This document shows, piece after piece, positions 7,482 through 14,776 of a DNA stretch of 48,998 nt (its first letter is position 1; the number at the start of each line of letters is the position of its first letter). This stretch comes from Bacillota bacterium (GTDB lineage Bacteria > Bacillota > Negativicutes > Sporomusales > Sporomusaceae): NCBI GenBank assembly GCA_023443285.1, contig JAEZVB010000072.1:1-48998 (forward strand), written 5' to 3'. The notes under the pieces are model-generated. The model searched no databases. It saw nothing but the letters and a program-made list of their open reading frames with translations, and was not told the DNA's origin. A program made the position numbers and the translations under genes.

Positions 7482-8648
7482 TTACAGGTTAGCTGCCGTT
7501 TCTGTGAGTTTATTAGCTAAGCAGGTCATTTCTTCAATTGTCGCGTTCACTTCCTGGACAGCGGCTGAAGTTTCTTCCGTTACAGCTAGAGTCGACTGTG
7601 ATGCATCGGCTGTCGTATTCATTGATTTTTCAATTTGTTGGGTAAGTTCTTTAATTTGTATAACTGTTTTTTTCGATTCCTCCGACAGCTTGCGTATCTC
7701 CTCAGCCACAACGCCAAACCCCCGGCCGGCTTCACCTACTCTGGCCGCCTCGATGGCCGCATTGAGGCCGAGCATCTTGGTTTCATCTGCAATTTCTTTA
7801 ATAAATCCCATAACATTATTGATGCTTTCCAACTGCTCTTTTACTTTCCCGATTTCTTCATGTAAGTTGCTTTGGCTGCCGCTAACATCATTAGTAGCAG
7901 CTGTGATTTGCTGAATAGAGGCCGACACGCCGGTCAATCCCTGATCCAGGGAACTAGCGATTGTTTTAAGGTCTTTTGCCAGTTGGCGGGGCAATGCCAC
8001 TGTCAGCCCTCCAAGTATAGCCCCGGTATTTTCGTCAAAGAATGGCGCTGTTGTGGAAAGAACCGGAACTCCGAATACGGATTCGTCAACCTCTTGGGTG
8101 ACGATCTCTTTTTGTTTAAACACTAGTTCCGCACTGCTTCCGTCCCTGACTGGGGAATCTGCCTGAATACCTGGTATATCAAATTTTTTTGATCCCTGAC
8201 GCTTTAAAAATTTCTCTTTGGTAGAAAGACCCAGGAAACCACCTTCCGGCAACATGTCGGCTAATACGGGAGCAAAAATATCAAAAGACTGAACAATTTT
8301 ATGCTCACGGGGAGAACCCATTGCCCATACTCCGATAATTTCACTGTCGGTATCGTTCCATACAGGTCCGCCAATGGCACATACCCGCTTGCCATAAACC
8401 TGCCGCGGTATTTCAATCGTCATGGTACGACCGGCCTGAATGATTTTGGCAGCTAAACCATCTTTGCTAAATTGGTTGCCTACATCAAGTCCGGGGAAGT
8501 CGAAGTTTTCAGTATGCTTGAAAGTCACCTCCGTCAAATCAGTTGCAAAGAAGACTGCCCCATCCTCGAAGGCGGGCATAACAATCGGAAAAAATGATTT
8601 AATAAACTCTAATTCTTTTGCGTGGACATGTAAATCTTTAAGTTCCAT
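7482..8648 (-). CDS. soluble methyl-accepting chemotaxis protein
   Basis: 388 residues with no transmembrane segment. Residues about 85-230 hold two similar sensor-like stretches: VYGKRVCAIGGPVWNDTDSE followed by an IIGVWAMGSPR end, and VFGVPVLSTTAPFFDENTGA followed by ILGGLTVALPR. This suggests an internally duplicated ligand-binding module of PAS/Cache flavour. The C-terminal part is an MCP signalling hairpin with the conserved tip GLNAAIEAARVGEAGRGFGV; it is short after the tip, ending at LTETAANL. ATG 8648 is preferred over an in-frame TTG nine bases earlier because AGAAGGG sits nine bases upstream. A cytoplasmic receptor paired with cheW; a metabolic cue linked to the glm genes is possible but unproven. 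Confidence 0.9.
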   Translation of the reverse strand: MELKDLHVHAKELEFIKSFFPIVMPAFEDGAVFFATDLTEVTFKHTENFDFPGLDVGNQFSKDGLAAKIIQAGRTMTIEIPRQVYGKRVCAIGGPVWNDTDSEIIGVWAMGSPREHKIVQSFDIFAPVLADMLPEGGFLGLSTKEKFLKRQGSKKFDIPGIQADSPVRDGSSAELVFKQKEIVTQEVDESVFGVPVLSTTAPFFDENTGAILGGLTVALPRQLAKDLKTIASSLDQGLTGVSASIQQITAATNDVSGSQSNLHEEIGKVKEQLESINNVMGFIKEIADETKMLGLNAAIEAARVGEAGRGFGVVAEEIRKLSEESKKTVIQIKELTQQIEKSMNTTADASQSTLAVTEETSAAVQEVNATIEEMTCLANKLTETAANL

Positions 8649-8722
8649 TTCATTCAACCCTTCTTAAATTAATTGTTTATATGCTTATGCCAAAAGGTTA
8701 CTTATGTTTCTAGCTCTTCTTT

Positions 8723-8748
8723 GTATCACCCTTCCGCAAATTTATTTA
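8723..8748 (-). promoter_or_regulatory. possible flagellar (sigma-D/sigma-28) promoter for the chemoreceptor operon
   Basis: Minus-strand TAAA at 8748-8745, 14 bases, then GGTGATAC at 8730-8723, close to the sigma-28 pattern TAAA-N15-GCCGATAA. It lies about 75 bases before the receptor start. Chemotaxis genes are typical sigma-28 targets. The match is partial. Confidence 0.4.
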
Positions 8749-9001
8749 CCTCTTAGCAATGTAGCGTACTTGACAGCTTATAATACAATCCGTAATTCGG
8801 AAAAATTATAGAAATAGTTTACTAAATTTACATAAATTATATCTTATTTATTATAATTCACTTTTTTTAAATAATTTCCCTTCCAATAAAAGTGATAAAT
8901 TATTATTATAATTTATGATTTGGATTTAAAGACCTTGGATTTAAAGAAGGGTTTACTGCCAAGTCGTCCCCCTGCTTCCCGGATGGAGCGGATACTTTTG
9001 C

Positions 9002-9031
9002 TTGCACAACTATAAATAAAAGCGATATAAT
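9002..9031 (+). promoter_or_regulatory. sigma-A promoter for the permease gene
   Basis: TTGCAC (9002-9007), 18-base spacer, TATAAT (9026-9031). It lies about 110 bases before the permease start. Confidence 0.6.
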
Positions 9032-9143
9032 TTTTCGGCAGGTTTATATTTCCAAATTCCGCTTTCTGAGCGAAACCTTTTATTTACATAGAAAAAATGA
9101 ACACACAGGTAAAGCGAAATAGCGAATAGGATGTTACTTCAAA

Positions 9144-10652
9144 ATGGGAGTGATCTTAGTGGCCAAACTTGAGAGTACCCCGGGTATTGATTTTGAACAA
9201 CAAAATGGAAAAAAATTAAAACGGAGTCTGCAAGCCCGGCATATGTATATGATTGCCATCGGCGGTGCTATTGGTACCGGCTTGTTTGTGGCCAGCGGTG
9301 CTTCCATCAGTACGGCAGGCCCCGGCGGTGCGCTATTGGCGTATGCAATTATCGGTGTTATGGTGTACTTTCTGATGACCAGCTTAGGTGAAATGGCTAC
9401 CTATTTACCGATAGCCGGCTCTTTTGAAACCTATGCCGGGCGGTTTGTTGACCCGGCCTTTGGTTTTGCTATTGGCTGGAATTACTGGCTAAACTGGGCT
9501 ACCACCTTGGCTGCCGAACTGGTGGCTGCGGCTATCTTGGTAAAGTTCTGGTTCCCGGATACGCCTGCTATTCTATGGTCTGCGATATTCCTTGCAGGCT
9601 TAATAACGTTGAATTTACTGTCGACGCGAGTTTATGGAGAAAGTGAATATTGGTTTGCCGGCATTAAGGTTAGTGCCGTAATTATTTTTCTTTTTGCCGG
9701 TGTGTTGCTGATTTTTGGCCTCTTGGGCGGAAATTCTCCTGGCTTTACTAACTGGACTATCGGGGAAGCGCCTTTTGTCGGCGGCATCGGCGCAGTTATC
9801 GGCATTTTTATGATTGCCGGATTCTCTTTTCAAGGGACTGAATTGGTAGGCATAGCCGCCGGTGAATGCGAGGAGCCCGAAAAGAATGTTCCTCAAGCAA
9901 TTAACAAGGTGTTTTGGCGAATTCTTATATTTTATATTGGTGCTATGACGGTCGTAGGTTTTATCTTGCCTTATACAGATCCCAACCTGTTGAAAAGCGG
10001 TATAGAAGACGTGGCCGTCAGTCCCTTTACTTTGGTATTCGAACGGGCGGGTTTGACAATTGCCGCTTCGCTAATGAATGCCGTAATCCTTACTGCGGTA
10101 TTATCGGCGGCTAATTCCGGTATTTACGCTTCGTCCCGCATGCTCTACGCTATGGCCAAAGAGGGCAAAGCGCCGGCCTTCTTTGCCGAGCTCAGCAGTC
10201 GCCATGTTCCCCGCAACGCCGTGCTGTTTACTGCCTCCATCGGCATGCTGGCATTTCTGACTTCATTGGTCGGTGAGGGAACCGCGTATACCTGGCTGAT
10301 TAATATTACCGGTGTCATTGGGTTTATTGCCTGGCTGGGCATCGCCATCAGCCACTATCGTTTTCGTCGGGCCTATGTTGTGCAGGGACGGGACTTAAAG
10401 GAACTCAAATACCGGGCGATGTGGTTCCCGTTTGGCCCTATATTTGCGGTTATTCTCTGTACGATCGTAATTGCCGGTCAAAACTACGGAGCATTTATTG
10501 GTGATACCATCAAATGGTATGATGTTGCGGTCGCCTATATCGGGATACCGGTCTTTTTAGCTTTCTATTTGGGTTATAAATTTACCAATAATACTAAACT
10601 TGTTCCCCTTAAAGAAATGGATCTTAGTAATGATTCTAATTTTCATCAATAG
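9144..10652 (+). CDS. amino-acid permease, APC superfamily (AAT family, LysP/GabP-like)
   Basis: 502 residues from ATG 9144, with about twelve hydrophobic segments. The N-terminal cytoplasmic stretch ends in the family signature LKRSLQARHMYMIAIGGAIGTGLFVASG. It also has the SLGEMATYLPIAGSFETYAGRFV segment and the GxFQGTELVGIAAGECEEP block near residue 235, all typical of proton-driven amino-acid permeases such as LysP. It imports an amino acid through the inner membrane; the substrate cannot be told from sequence reading. An in-frame GTG at 9159 has the better spaced GGGAG site and may be the true start. It is transcribed alone and followed by a terminator. Confidence 0.92.
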   Translation: MGVILVAKLESTPGIDFEQQNGKKLKRSLQARHMYMIAIGGAIGTGLFVASGASISTAGPGGALLAYAIIGVMVYFLMTSLGEMATYLPIAGSFETYAGRFVDPAFGFAIGWNYWLNWATTLAAELVAAAILVKFWFPDTPAILWSAIFLAGLITLNLLSTRVYGESEYWFAGIKVSAVIIFLFAGVLLIFGLLGGNSPGFTNWTIGEAPFVGGIGAVIGIFMIAGFSFQGTELVGIAAGECEEPEKNVPQAINKVFWRILIFYIGAMTVVGFILPYTDPNLLKSGIEDVAVSPFTLVFERAGLTIAASLMNAVILTAVLSAANSGIYASSRMLYAMAKEGKAPAFFAELSSRHVPRNAVLFTASIGMLAFLTSLVGEGTAYTWLINITGVIGFIAWLGIAISHYRFRRAYVVQGRDLKELKYRAMWFPFGPIFAVILCTIVIAGQNYGAFIGDTIKWYDVAVAYIGIPVFLAFYLGYKFTNNTKLVPLKEMDLSNDSNFHQ

Positions 10653-10730
10653 CACGCTTGAGCAGTAGTTGCTCTGGTAGAACATTTAAAAATCAACTGT
10701 TTCATCCAAGAATATATCAGTAATTATGTA

Positions 10731-10778
10731 AGGGTTTGTTGCATAGATTTGATTTGTGCAATAAGCCCTTTATCTTTT
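10731..10778 (+). terminator. terminator after the permease
   Basis: AGGGTTTGTTGCA and TGCAATAAGCCCT arms pair with two G-U pairs around a loop, followed by TTATCTTTTT. Confidence 0.6.
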
Positions 10779-11039
10779 TAATATAATGAGAAATAGCGCG
10801 GGTTACTGGCATAATCAAAGTATAATTTTTGAGGAATAGCACAAGAGATGAAGCGCAGGAACCGTCCCGGAGCTTCCGGCCGTCTACATTCTGGTGGACG
10901 GCTTTTTTGTTTGTTTCGCGGGTATAATATACATAGCTTTTCGGAGAAGTGGGGAGCCAAGGATGGCCAATTATTTATCCAATGCGGAACTTGTAATTAT
11001 TGAGAAGAGATAGCCTGTCAAAAGAAAGAGGGAATCCAA
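10779..11039. other. intergenic region upstream of the CBO0543-like gene
   Basis: About 260 bases. It contains a second, strong hairpin with T-tract (10878-10909) with no recognisable gene before it, so a short non-coding transcript is possible. A GGGTATAAT extended -10-like box at about 10919-10927 may start transcription of the next gene. A stretch around 10846-10866 ending AGGAACCGTCCC resembles sequence often seen near REP-type elements, but no partner copy is in the window. Confidence 0.35.
10878..10909 (+). terminator. Rho-independent terminator
   Basis: GCCGTCTAC / GTGGACGGC stem (one G-U) with a short loop, then TTTTTT. The upstream 100 bases carry no obvious ORF. Confidence 0.7.
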
Positions 11040-11573
11040 GTGCTGCTAATTTCGGCTTTTAGAATTTGCCTGCTTCTTATATTTTTAATAGCTGTCATGA
11101 GACTAGGGGATTGGAAAAACTGGCAAAAGTACTATTCAACAGTCTTATTTGTAATTATTGCAAATCTACTTGTCAGTTTTTTAACCTATCATCATGTCCT
11201 TTGGTACTACAATCCGGACATTCTTGTAAAGACCTCATCGACAGTCGAATTACTTAACAGTTTTTTCATGTTACCGGTGTCTACTTTTATCTATCTTTCA
11301 AAATATCCGACCGGCAATAAACTTTATCAATATGGCTATGTAGTATTGTGGGTCTGTATTTATGTAGGGTTAGAATTTATTGATCATTATGTAGTTAAGG
11401 GTATTTCTTATGGTAATGGCTGGTCGGCCTCTGCATCAGCAATATTTGATATTGCGATATTTTCTATTATACGTTTGCATTATTTGAGACCATTGTGGGC
11501 TTGGGGAGCTAGTTTACTAGTACTTACTTTCATTCTGATATTGTTTGATTTTATCTCAGGCGAGTTTAAATAA
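11040..11573 (+). CDS. CBO0543-like membrane protein
   Basis: 177 residues, with about five hydrophobic segments and no soluble domain. The pattern of an N-terminal segment, W-x-x-Y-Y-ST-x-LF, SFLTYHHVLW, and a YVGLEF.DHY stretch matches the CBO0543 family of uncharacterised clostridial/bacillar inner-membrane proteins. Start is GTG at 11040 with AGAGGG upstream. Lone gene in an accessory stretch; function unknown. Its codon use is more AT-rich than the surrounding metabolic genes. Confidence 0.7.
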   Translation: MLLISAFRICLLLIFLIAVMRLGDWKNWQKYYSTVLFVIIANLLVSFLTYHHVLWYYNPDILVKTSSTVELLNSFFMLPVSTFIYLSKYPTGNKLYQYGYVVLWVCIYVGLEFIDHYVVKGISYGNGWSASASAIFDIAIFSIIRLHYLRPLWAWGASLLVLTFILILFDFISGEFK

Positions 11574-11679
11574 TCCCTAAATATTTGATGATTTCTTAAA
11601 AGCAAAAATGTGGCATATTTTGTCGAATTGATATATAATTAATCGTATCATTATTGTGTAAATATACGAGGTGCTAGTA

Positions 11680-11823
11680 ATGGATGAAAAAGAAAATGAC
11701 AGTATTAATTTGACAGACAAAGAATTAGGAGATATCTTAGCTAACTTACCAAATATCTTAAGGGAATTAGAAGAATGGCAAATTAATACAAGCAATAAAA
11801 TTGCGTTAAATAGCCCGGCTTAG
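11680..11823 (+). CDS. small hypothetical protein (47 aa)
   Basis: ATG at 11680 with GAGGTG six bases upstream, 47 codons, TAG at 11821. The product is acidic and leucine-rich (MDEKENDSINLTDKELGDIL then ANLPNILRELEEWQ), predicted to be helical, with no Cys. The stop lies inside the stem of a terminator, which supports a real, self-contained small gene. No family recognised. Confidence 0.6.
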   Translation: MDEKENDSINLTDKELGDILANLPNILRELEEWQINTSNKIALNSPA

Positions 11824-11838
11824 TGCTGGGTTATTTTT
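11812..11838 (+). terminator. terminator overlapping the stop of the 47-aa gene
   Basis: AGCCCGGC / GCTGGGTT hairpin with a 5-base loop followed by ATTTTTT. Confidence 0.75.
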
Positions 11839-11951
11839 TAGTCCAAACAATACAGTATGATGGGCTGGCAAAATTGTACCCATAGCAAAACAGGACTTTC
11901 GGCTCAGGTATTTTTTGCATTTGTATGCTATATTTTGTATGAGGTGAAATC

Positions 11952-12236
11952 ATGCAAACGACAATAAATAATATTTTAGTGAAGTATGATGAACAATTAC
12001 AACCTGAAGAACTTAATTTATATGTTGAAGATGAATTAAAACACTGGAGTAAAAAGTATCCTAGTAAGGAAATCGCTTATATCTCTGTTAACATTGACGG
12101 CGACGAGGTTATTATAAAAACAGTTGAACGTTCGCCGATTACACGATTAAGAAGAATTAGTGGTTATCTTAGTGAAATTGATAGGTTTAATGACGCTAAA
12201 CAAGCAGAGCTACAGGATAGGGTAGCACACGCATAG
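11952..12236 (+). CDS. small protein resembling the C-terminal tail of anaerobic ribonucleotide reductase
   Basis: 94 residues, ATG with GAGGTG upstream. The N-terminal half (MQTTINNILVKYDEQLQPEE...) is acidic and helical and not recognised. The C-terminal part, RSPITRLRRISGYLSEIDRF followed by NDAKQAELQDRVAHA, resembles the extreme C-terminus found after the zinc-binding loop of class III (NrdD) ribonucleotide reductases, where a R-x-x-GY...R-W/F-N-x-x-K-x-x-E pattern is common. The zinc Cys pairs and the glycyl-radical motif are absent, so this is not an enzyme. Similar short orphan proteins are often labelled NrdD by transfer. Family assignment is from memory and moderate. Confidence 0.55.
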   Translation: MQTTINNILVKYDEQLQPEELNLYVEDELKHWSKKYPSKEIAYISVNIDGDEVIIKTVERSPITRLRRISGYLSEIDRFNDAKQAELQDRVAHA

Positions 12237-12423
12237 AAAAAGACAATATTATCAGGATATTAAAATAAGCAAACTCAAGGATAAGCTTTGCGATCGCAGC
12301 CTTTCTATCAGCGAAGCATTTTCTGCTTGTGGTGTGGATTACAACGGGAATTTTGCCAGAGTATTTAAGGAAAAAGTCGGGATGACACCTTCGCAATATC
12401 GCAAGATGATCGGAGAAAAATAA
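12226..12423 (+). pseudogene. remnant of an AraC-type regulator (C-terminal helix-turn-helix)
   Basis: A start-less open frame of 65 codons ends ...LSISEAFSACGVDYNGNFAR then VFKEKVGMTPSQYRKMIGEK. This is the second HTH of AraC/XylS regulators, with the signature F-x-R-x-FK-x-x-x-G-x-TPS-x-YR. A stop precedes it at 12223-12225 and no ATG, GTG or TTG with a ribosome site lies at its head. The ligand-binding domain and first HTH are gone. It overlaps the end of the 94-aa gene in another frame. Read as a gene fragment. Confidence 0.8.
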
Positions 12424-12458
12424 ATGGAGACTCTAGTCATCAAATAAAAGCGCAGATG

Positions 12459-12506
12459 GAAAACTTCCTATGCCCTTGGGGGACATACGGGAGTTTTCTT
12501 TTTTCT
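12459..12506 (+). terminator. terminator after the AraC remnant
   Basis: GAAAACTTCCTATG / CATACGGGAGTTTTC arms (imperfect) around an 11-base loop, followed by TTTTTTC. Confidence 0.65.
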
Positions 12507-12805
12507 TGAGCAATATTTGTACTAAAAAAGCAATTTTTAGGTAGATGATTTCCTCGATTTTAGCTATTATGGAAATGATAGACATTAAAAACCGAGCGCT
12601 GCTAGTGAAAGGTATGCTGTAAGAGCCAATTAGCGTGAGAACTAAGGGGGACTTTATGAAACGAGGCTATTTGTTTGTGGCTATTATGCTGCTAAGGGAG
12701 TGCTGATTGCTGCGCCAGGACAAGGCTATTTTGGTAAAGAGATTATAGTGACAATCCCGTATCAGGAAAAGCTTTCGTTTGCAGACTTGGAGGGAAGTAA
12801 AATAT
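12507..12805. other. degraded intergenic stretch with a broken short frame
   Basis: About 300 bases. An ATG at 12656 with GGGGGA upstream encodes only 16 residues (MKRGYLFVAIMLLREC). In another frame the DNA stays open as AAKGVLIAAPGQGYFGKEII and on to ...KLSFADLEGSKIYGN up to about 12836. This looks like one small protein split by a frameshift, or chance. No family recognised. Confidence 0.4.
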
Positions 12806-12993
12806 ATGGAAATAAAATGCACAAACTGTACTATTGATATGAAGAAGGCGGCCGTAAGTGCATCTGGTGGCTACGTTTTAGTAGAGGAAAAAAAGGCTTC
12901 AATGCTAAAGTTTGTGGCTTAGATACCTATGTTTGCCCGAAATGTGGAAAGATTGAATTATTTGCAGAAAAACCAGAGATATTTGACAAATAA
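12806..12993 (+). pseudogene. small zinc-ribbon protein gene split by a -1 frameshift at an A7 run
   Basis: From ATG 12806 the frame reads MEIKCTNCTIDMKKAAVSAS then GGYVLVEEKK before leaving frame. After a -1 shift at the A-run (12888-12894) it continues KGFNAKVCGLDTYVCPKCGK and IELFAEKPEIFDK to TAA at 12991. Two Cys pairs (CTNC and CPKC) make a zinc ribbon of a type common in Firmicute small proteins ending in IELYAE..., so both halves clearly belong together. The break sits exactly on A AAA AAG in the zero frame, the classic slippery heptamer for programmed -1 frameshifting. A simple one-base loss or sequencing error is the plainer explanation. Confidence 0.65.
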
Positions 12994-13090
12994 TAGAAAT
13001 TTTCGCGATGCTGTGGTATAGTTAAATATTGTAAGATATACTTGCGATTAATTTTTGTTTAAAGTTAATCGGGAAAGGAGGATGTAGATA

Positions 13091-13141
13091 TGATTAATTT
13101 AAAAAATGTACATTGTTTATGGAGGAGCCTTCCTCTGTAAC
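13091..13141 (+). CDS. short upstream ORF (16 aa) before the hydrolase
   Basis: ATG at 13091 with a strong AAAGGAGG site nine bases upstream, reading MINLKNVHCLWRSLPL and stopping at 13141, 14 bases before the hydrolase start. The ribosome site is stronger than that of the gene behind it. Its first residues look like the start of an ABC-transporter ATPase, so it may be the head of a lost gene, or a leader that couples translation to the hydrolase. Confidence 0.4.
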
Positions 13142-13154
13142 AGATGGAGGAAAA

Positions 13155-13859
13155 ATGATTAAGCAGAATTTATCAATTGAGAACATACCTGCCGTTCTTT
13201 GGGGTGAAAAAAACACTAAAATAATGGTGGCTGTTCACGGAAATATGTCGAACAAAACGGATGTGCCGATTGCTATGCTTGCGGAGGAGGCAATTCCGCT
13301 AGGATATCAGGTGTTGAGCTTTGATTTGCCGCAACATGGAGATAGAATAGCAGAACCAACGATATGCAAGGTTCAAAATTGTGTCCATGATCTTTGTAAA
13401 ATCATGGATTTTGCCACAAGGCGCTCCAATAAGATTAGCTTGTTTGCTTGCAGTATGGGTGCATATTTTAGTTTGCTTGCCTATAAGGAGGTTTCTATAC
13501 ACCAAAGTTTGTTTTTATCGCCCATTGTCGACATGAGCCGTATTATTGACAATATGATGACATGGTTTCATGTAAGTAAAGAGCAATTAAAGGCTGAGCA
13601 GGAAATCCCAACCCCTATTGGTCAAACTTTATATTGGGATTATTATTGTTACGTCAAAGAAAATCCTATTGTCTGTTGGGAGAGTCCTACGGCCATCCTT
13701 TATGGAAAAGAAGATAATCTTTGCGAATTTGATGTTGTATCTTCTTTTGCAAACAAATTTGAGTGCAGCTTGGAAGTAATGGATAATGGTGAACATTACT
13801 TCCATACACCAGAACAGTTGAACTTTTTTAGACAATGGCTGAAAAAATATCTTAAATAA
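13155..13859 (+). CDS. alpha/beta-hydrolase family protein
   Basis: 234 residues from ATG 13155, chosen because GGAGG lies five bases upstream; the frame is open back to 13113 but those residues look non-homologous. Landmarks are MVAVHGNMSNKTD (oxyanion strand with HG), VLSFDLPQHGDR, the nucleophile elbow FACSMGAYFSLLAYK (Ser in A-x-S-x-G), TAILYGKEDNL with the acidic residue, and GEHYFHTPE with the catalytic His. No signal peptide, so cytoplasmic. It belongs to a group of clostridial hydrolases of unknown substrate. Followed by its own terminator. Confidence 0.85.
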   Translation: MIKQNLSIENIPAVLWGEKNTKIMVAVHGNMSNKTDVPIAMLAEEAIPLGYQVLSFDLPQHGDRIAEPTICKVQNCVHDLCKIMDFATRRSNKISLFACSMGAYFSLLAYKEVSIHQSLFLSPIVDMSRIIDNMMTWFHVSKEQLKAEQEIPTPIGQTLYWDYYCYVKENPIVCWESPTAILYGKEDNLCEFDVVSSFANKFECSLEVMDNGEHYFHTPEQLNFFRQWLKKYLK

Positions 13860-13927
13860 ATAGTTATAGCAAGCGAAAAAGAAGCTATCAAAAACCAAAG
13901 ATAAGAAACGTAGGCATTAACACTTGC

Positions 13928-13965
13928 AGACTGACAGTAGTTTGAACTATTGTCAGTCTTTTTGT
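13928..13965 (+). terminator. terminator after the hydrolase gene
   Basis: AGACTGACAGTAGTT and AACTATTGTCAGTCT pair almost perfectly, then TTTTTGTTT. Confidence 0.85.
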
Positions 13966-14052
13966 TTGGTAAACAAAGCCTGTCGCTCGGAAGATACAGA
14001 TTACGTAACACAAAGCTAGTTAACAGAATACAATACAACAGGAGGCGATATT

Positions 14053-14229
14053 GTGGATGATAACCTAAAGGAAGAGATTAAAAATATTGTTAAGGAAGAA
14101 ATTGCGGCTGCCGGGTCAAAAATTGACGACAAAGTTGAAGAAACGGCCACAAAATATCATGTGCCCAAATGGGTAGTTTGGCTTTCCGGTGCTGTAGTAG
14201 TTGGATTAGTTATAAAACTAATATTCTAA
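14053..14229 (+). CDS. small tail-anchored membrane protein (58 aa)
   Basis: GTG start at 14053 with AGGAGG seven bases upstream; stop TAA at 14227. The first 37 residues are charged and helical (MDDNLKEEIKNIVKEEI...), followed by a single C-terminal membrane span, WVVWLSGAVVVGLVIKLIF. This layout is that of a tail-anchored small protein facing the cytoplasm. A GCGGCC hairpin follows directly. No family recognised. Confidence 0.65.
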   Translation: MDDNLKEEIKNIVKEEIAAAGSKIDDKVEETATKYHVPKWVVWLSGAVVVGLVIKLIF

Positions 14230-14230
14230 G

Positions 14231-14248
14231 GCGGCCTAAAGGCCGCTT
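14231..14248 (+). terminator. GC-rich hairpin after the 58-aa gene
   Basis: GCGGCC-TAAA-GGCCGC perfect hairpin directly after the stop. The T-tract is poor (TTGTAC), so termination is possible but may be weak. Confidence 0.45.
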
Positions 14249-14389
14249 GTACATAAAAAAGTACTTGCCTATGACAAGTTACTTTAGGATAGTCTGGCTA
14301 AACGTGGAATATATAGGGGCAGTTGCAGGTAGTTTATTATAAATATGCTATAATAAGCATAGGAAATTCAAATTGTGGAGGTAATTCTC

Positions 14390-14575
14390 ATGAGCATTGA
14401 GTCAGCAAAGGCATTTATTGAAAGAATGAAAACAGATGAGGAGTTTGCCAAAAAAGCTACTGAGTGCAGAGATAAAAAGGCTTGGCAGACCTTGGCGAAA
14501 GAAGCAGGTTTTGATTTTACGATTGATGATATTACGGTCGAGGATATGAATGAAGCCCTCAAGGGAACTAAGTAA
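14390..14575 (+). CDS. Nif11-like domain protein
   Basis: 61 residues from ATG 14390 with GGAGG upstream (the frame extends five codons further without a ribosome site). The sequence MSIESAKAFIERMKTDEEFA and the following KKATECRDKKAWQTLAKEAGFDFTI-type layout match the Nif11 family: a leader-peptide-like helical domain found either alone or as the leader of ribosomally made, modified peptides. There is no core-peptide tail, only one Cys, and no modification enzyme nearby, so this looks like a stand-alone Nif11 protein of unknown role. Confidence 0.75.
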   Translation: MSIESAKAFIERMKTDEEFAKKATECRDKKAWQTLAKEAGFDFTIDDITVEDMNEALKGTK

Positions 14576-14644
14576 TGTAGCAAAATTTTTACATATAAGC
14601 AGGATATTGGAGATTTATGTATAATATATTTAGTAAGAATAGAA

Positions 14645-14724
14645 TAATGGGCAAACCTTCTTAAAGGAAGGGACGCAAAGCCATGGGTCTAAAGATTTAA
14701 ATAATCTATGATAGCCAGGTTGCA
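14645..14724 (+). promoter_or_regulatory. cyclic-di-GMP-I (GEMM-I) riboswitch aptamer
   Basis: Contains the family's conserved strings in order: GGGCAAACC, a CCUUC...GGAAGG hairpin, GGGACGCAAAGCC, GGGUCU, a variable hairpin and AUAGCCAGGUUGC. The match to the GEMM-I consensus is close. The 3' aptamer strand (14711-14723) also forms the 5' arm of a terminator, so ligand binding should favour read-through; that direction is inferred. It controls the zinc-ribbon ORF at 14777. Confidence 0.9.
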
Positions 14725-14756
14725 TATAAAAAGCAATCAGGCTATTTTTATTTTCT
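14711..14756 (+). terminator. expression-platform terminator of the c-di-GMP riboswitch
   Basis: ATAGCCAGGTTGC pairs with GCAATCAGGCTAT around an AT-rich loop and is followed by TTTTATTTT. The 5' arm overlaps the aptamer. Confidence 0.8.
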
Positions 14757-14776
14757 AGGGAAAGAGGGACAAAAAA

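Larger units (their letters stand above)
8649..9143. other. divergent AT-rich intergenic region
   Basis: 495 bases without a gene between the leftward chemoreceptor and the rightward permease. Very AT-rich around 8810-8925. It holds a sigma-28-like promoter on the minus strand, a sigma-A promoter on the plus strand (9002-9031) and a 13-base direct repeat TTGGATTTAAAGA near 8933 and 8947. No riboswitch consensus was recognised. Confidence 0.6.

Noticed and set aside
10778..10960. Leftward 60-codon frame
   Set aside because: Overlaps a strong hairpin terminator, has no ribosome site and an unprotein-like composition.
12656..12706. 16-codon ATG frame with a fair ribosome site
   Set aside because: Too short and surrounded by decayed sequence; kept only as part of the degraded stretch.
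14390..14575. Nif11-like peptide as a RiPP precursor
   Set aside because: No core region after the leader-like domain and no lanthipeptide, radical-SAM or protease/transporter gene nearby.
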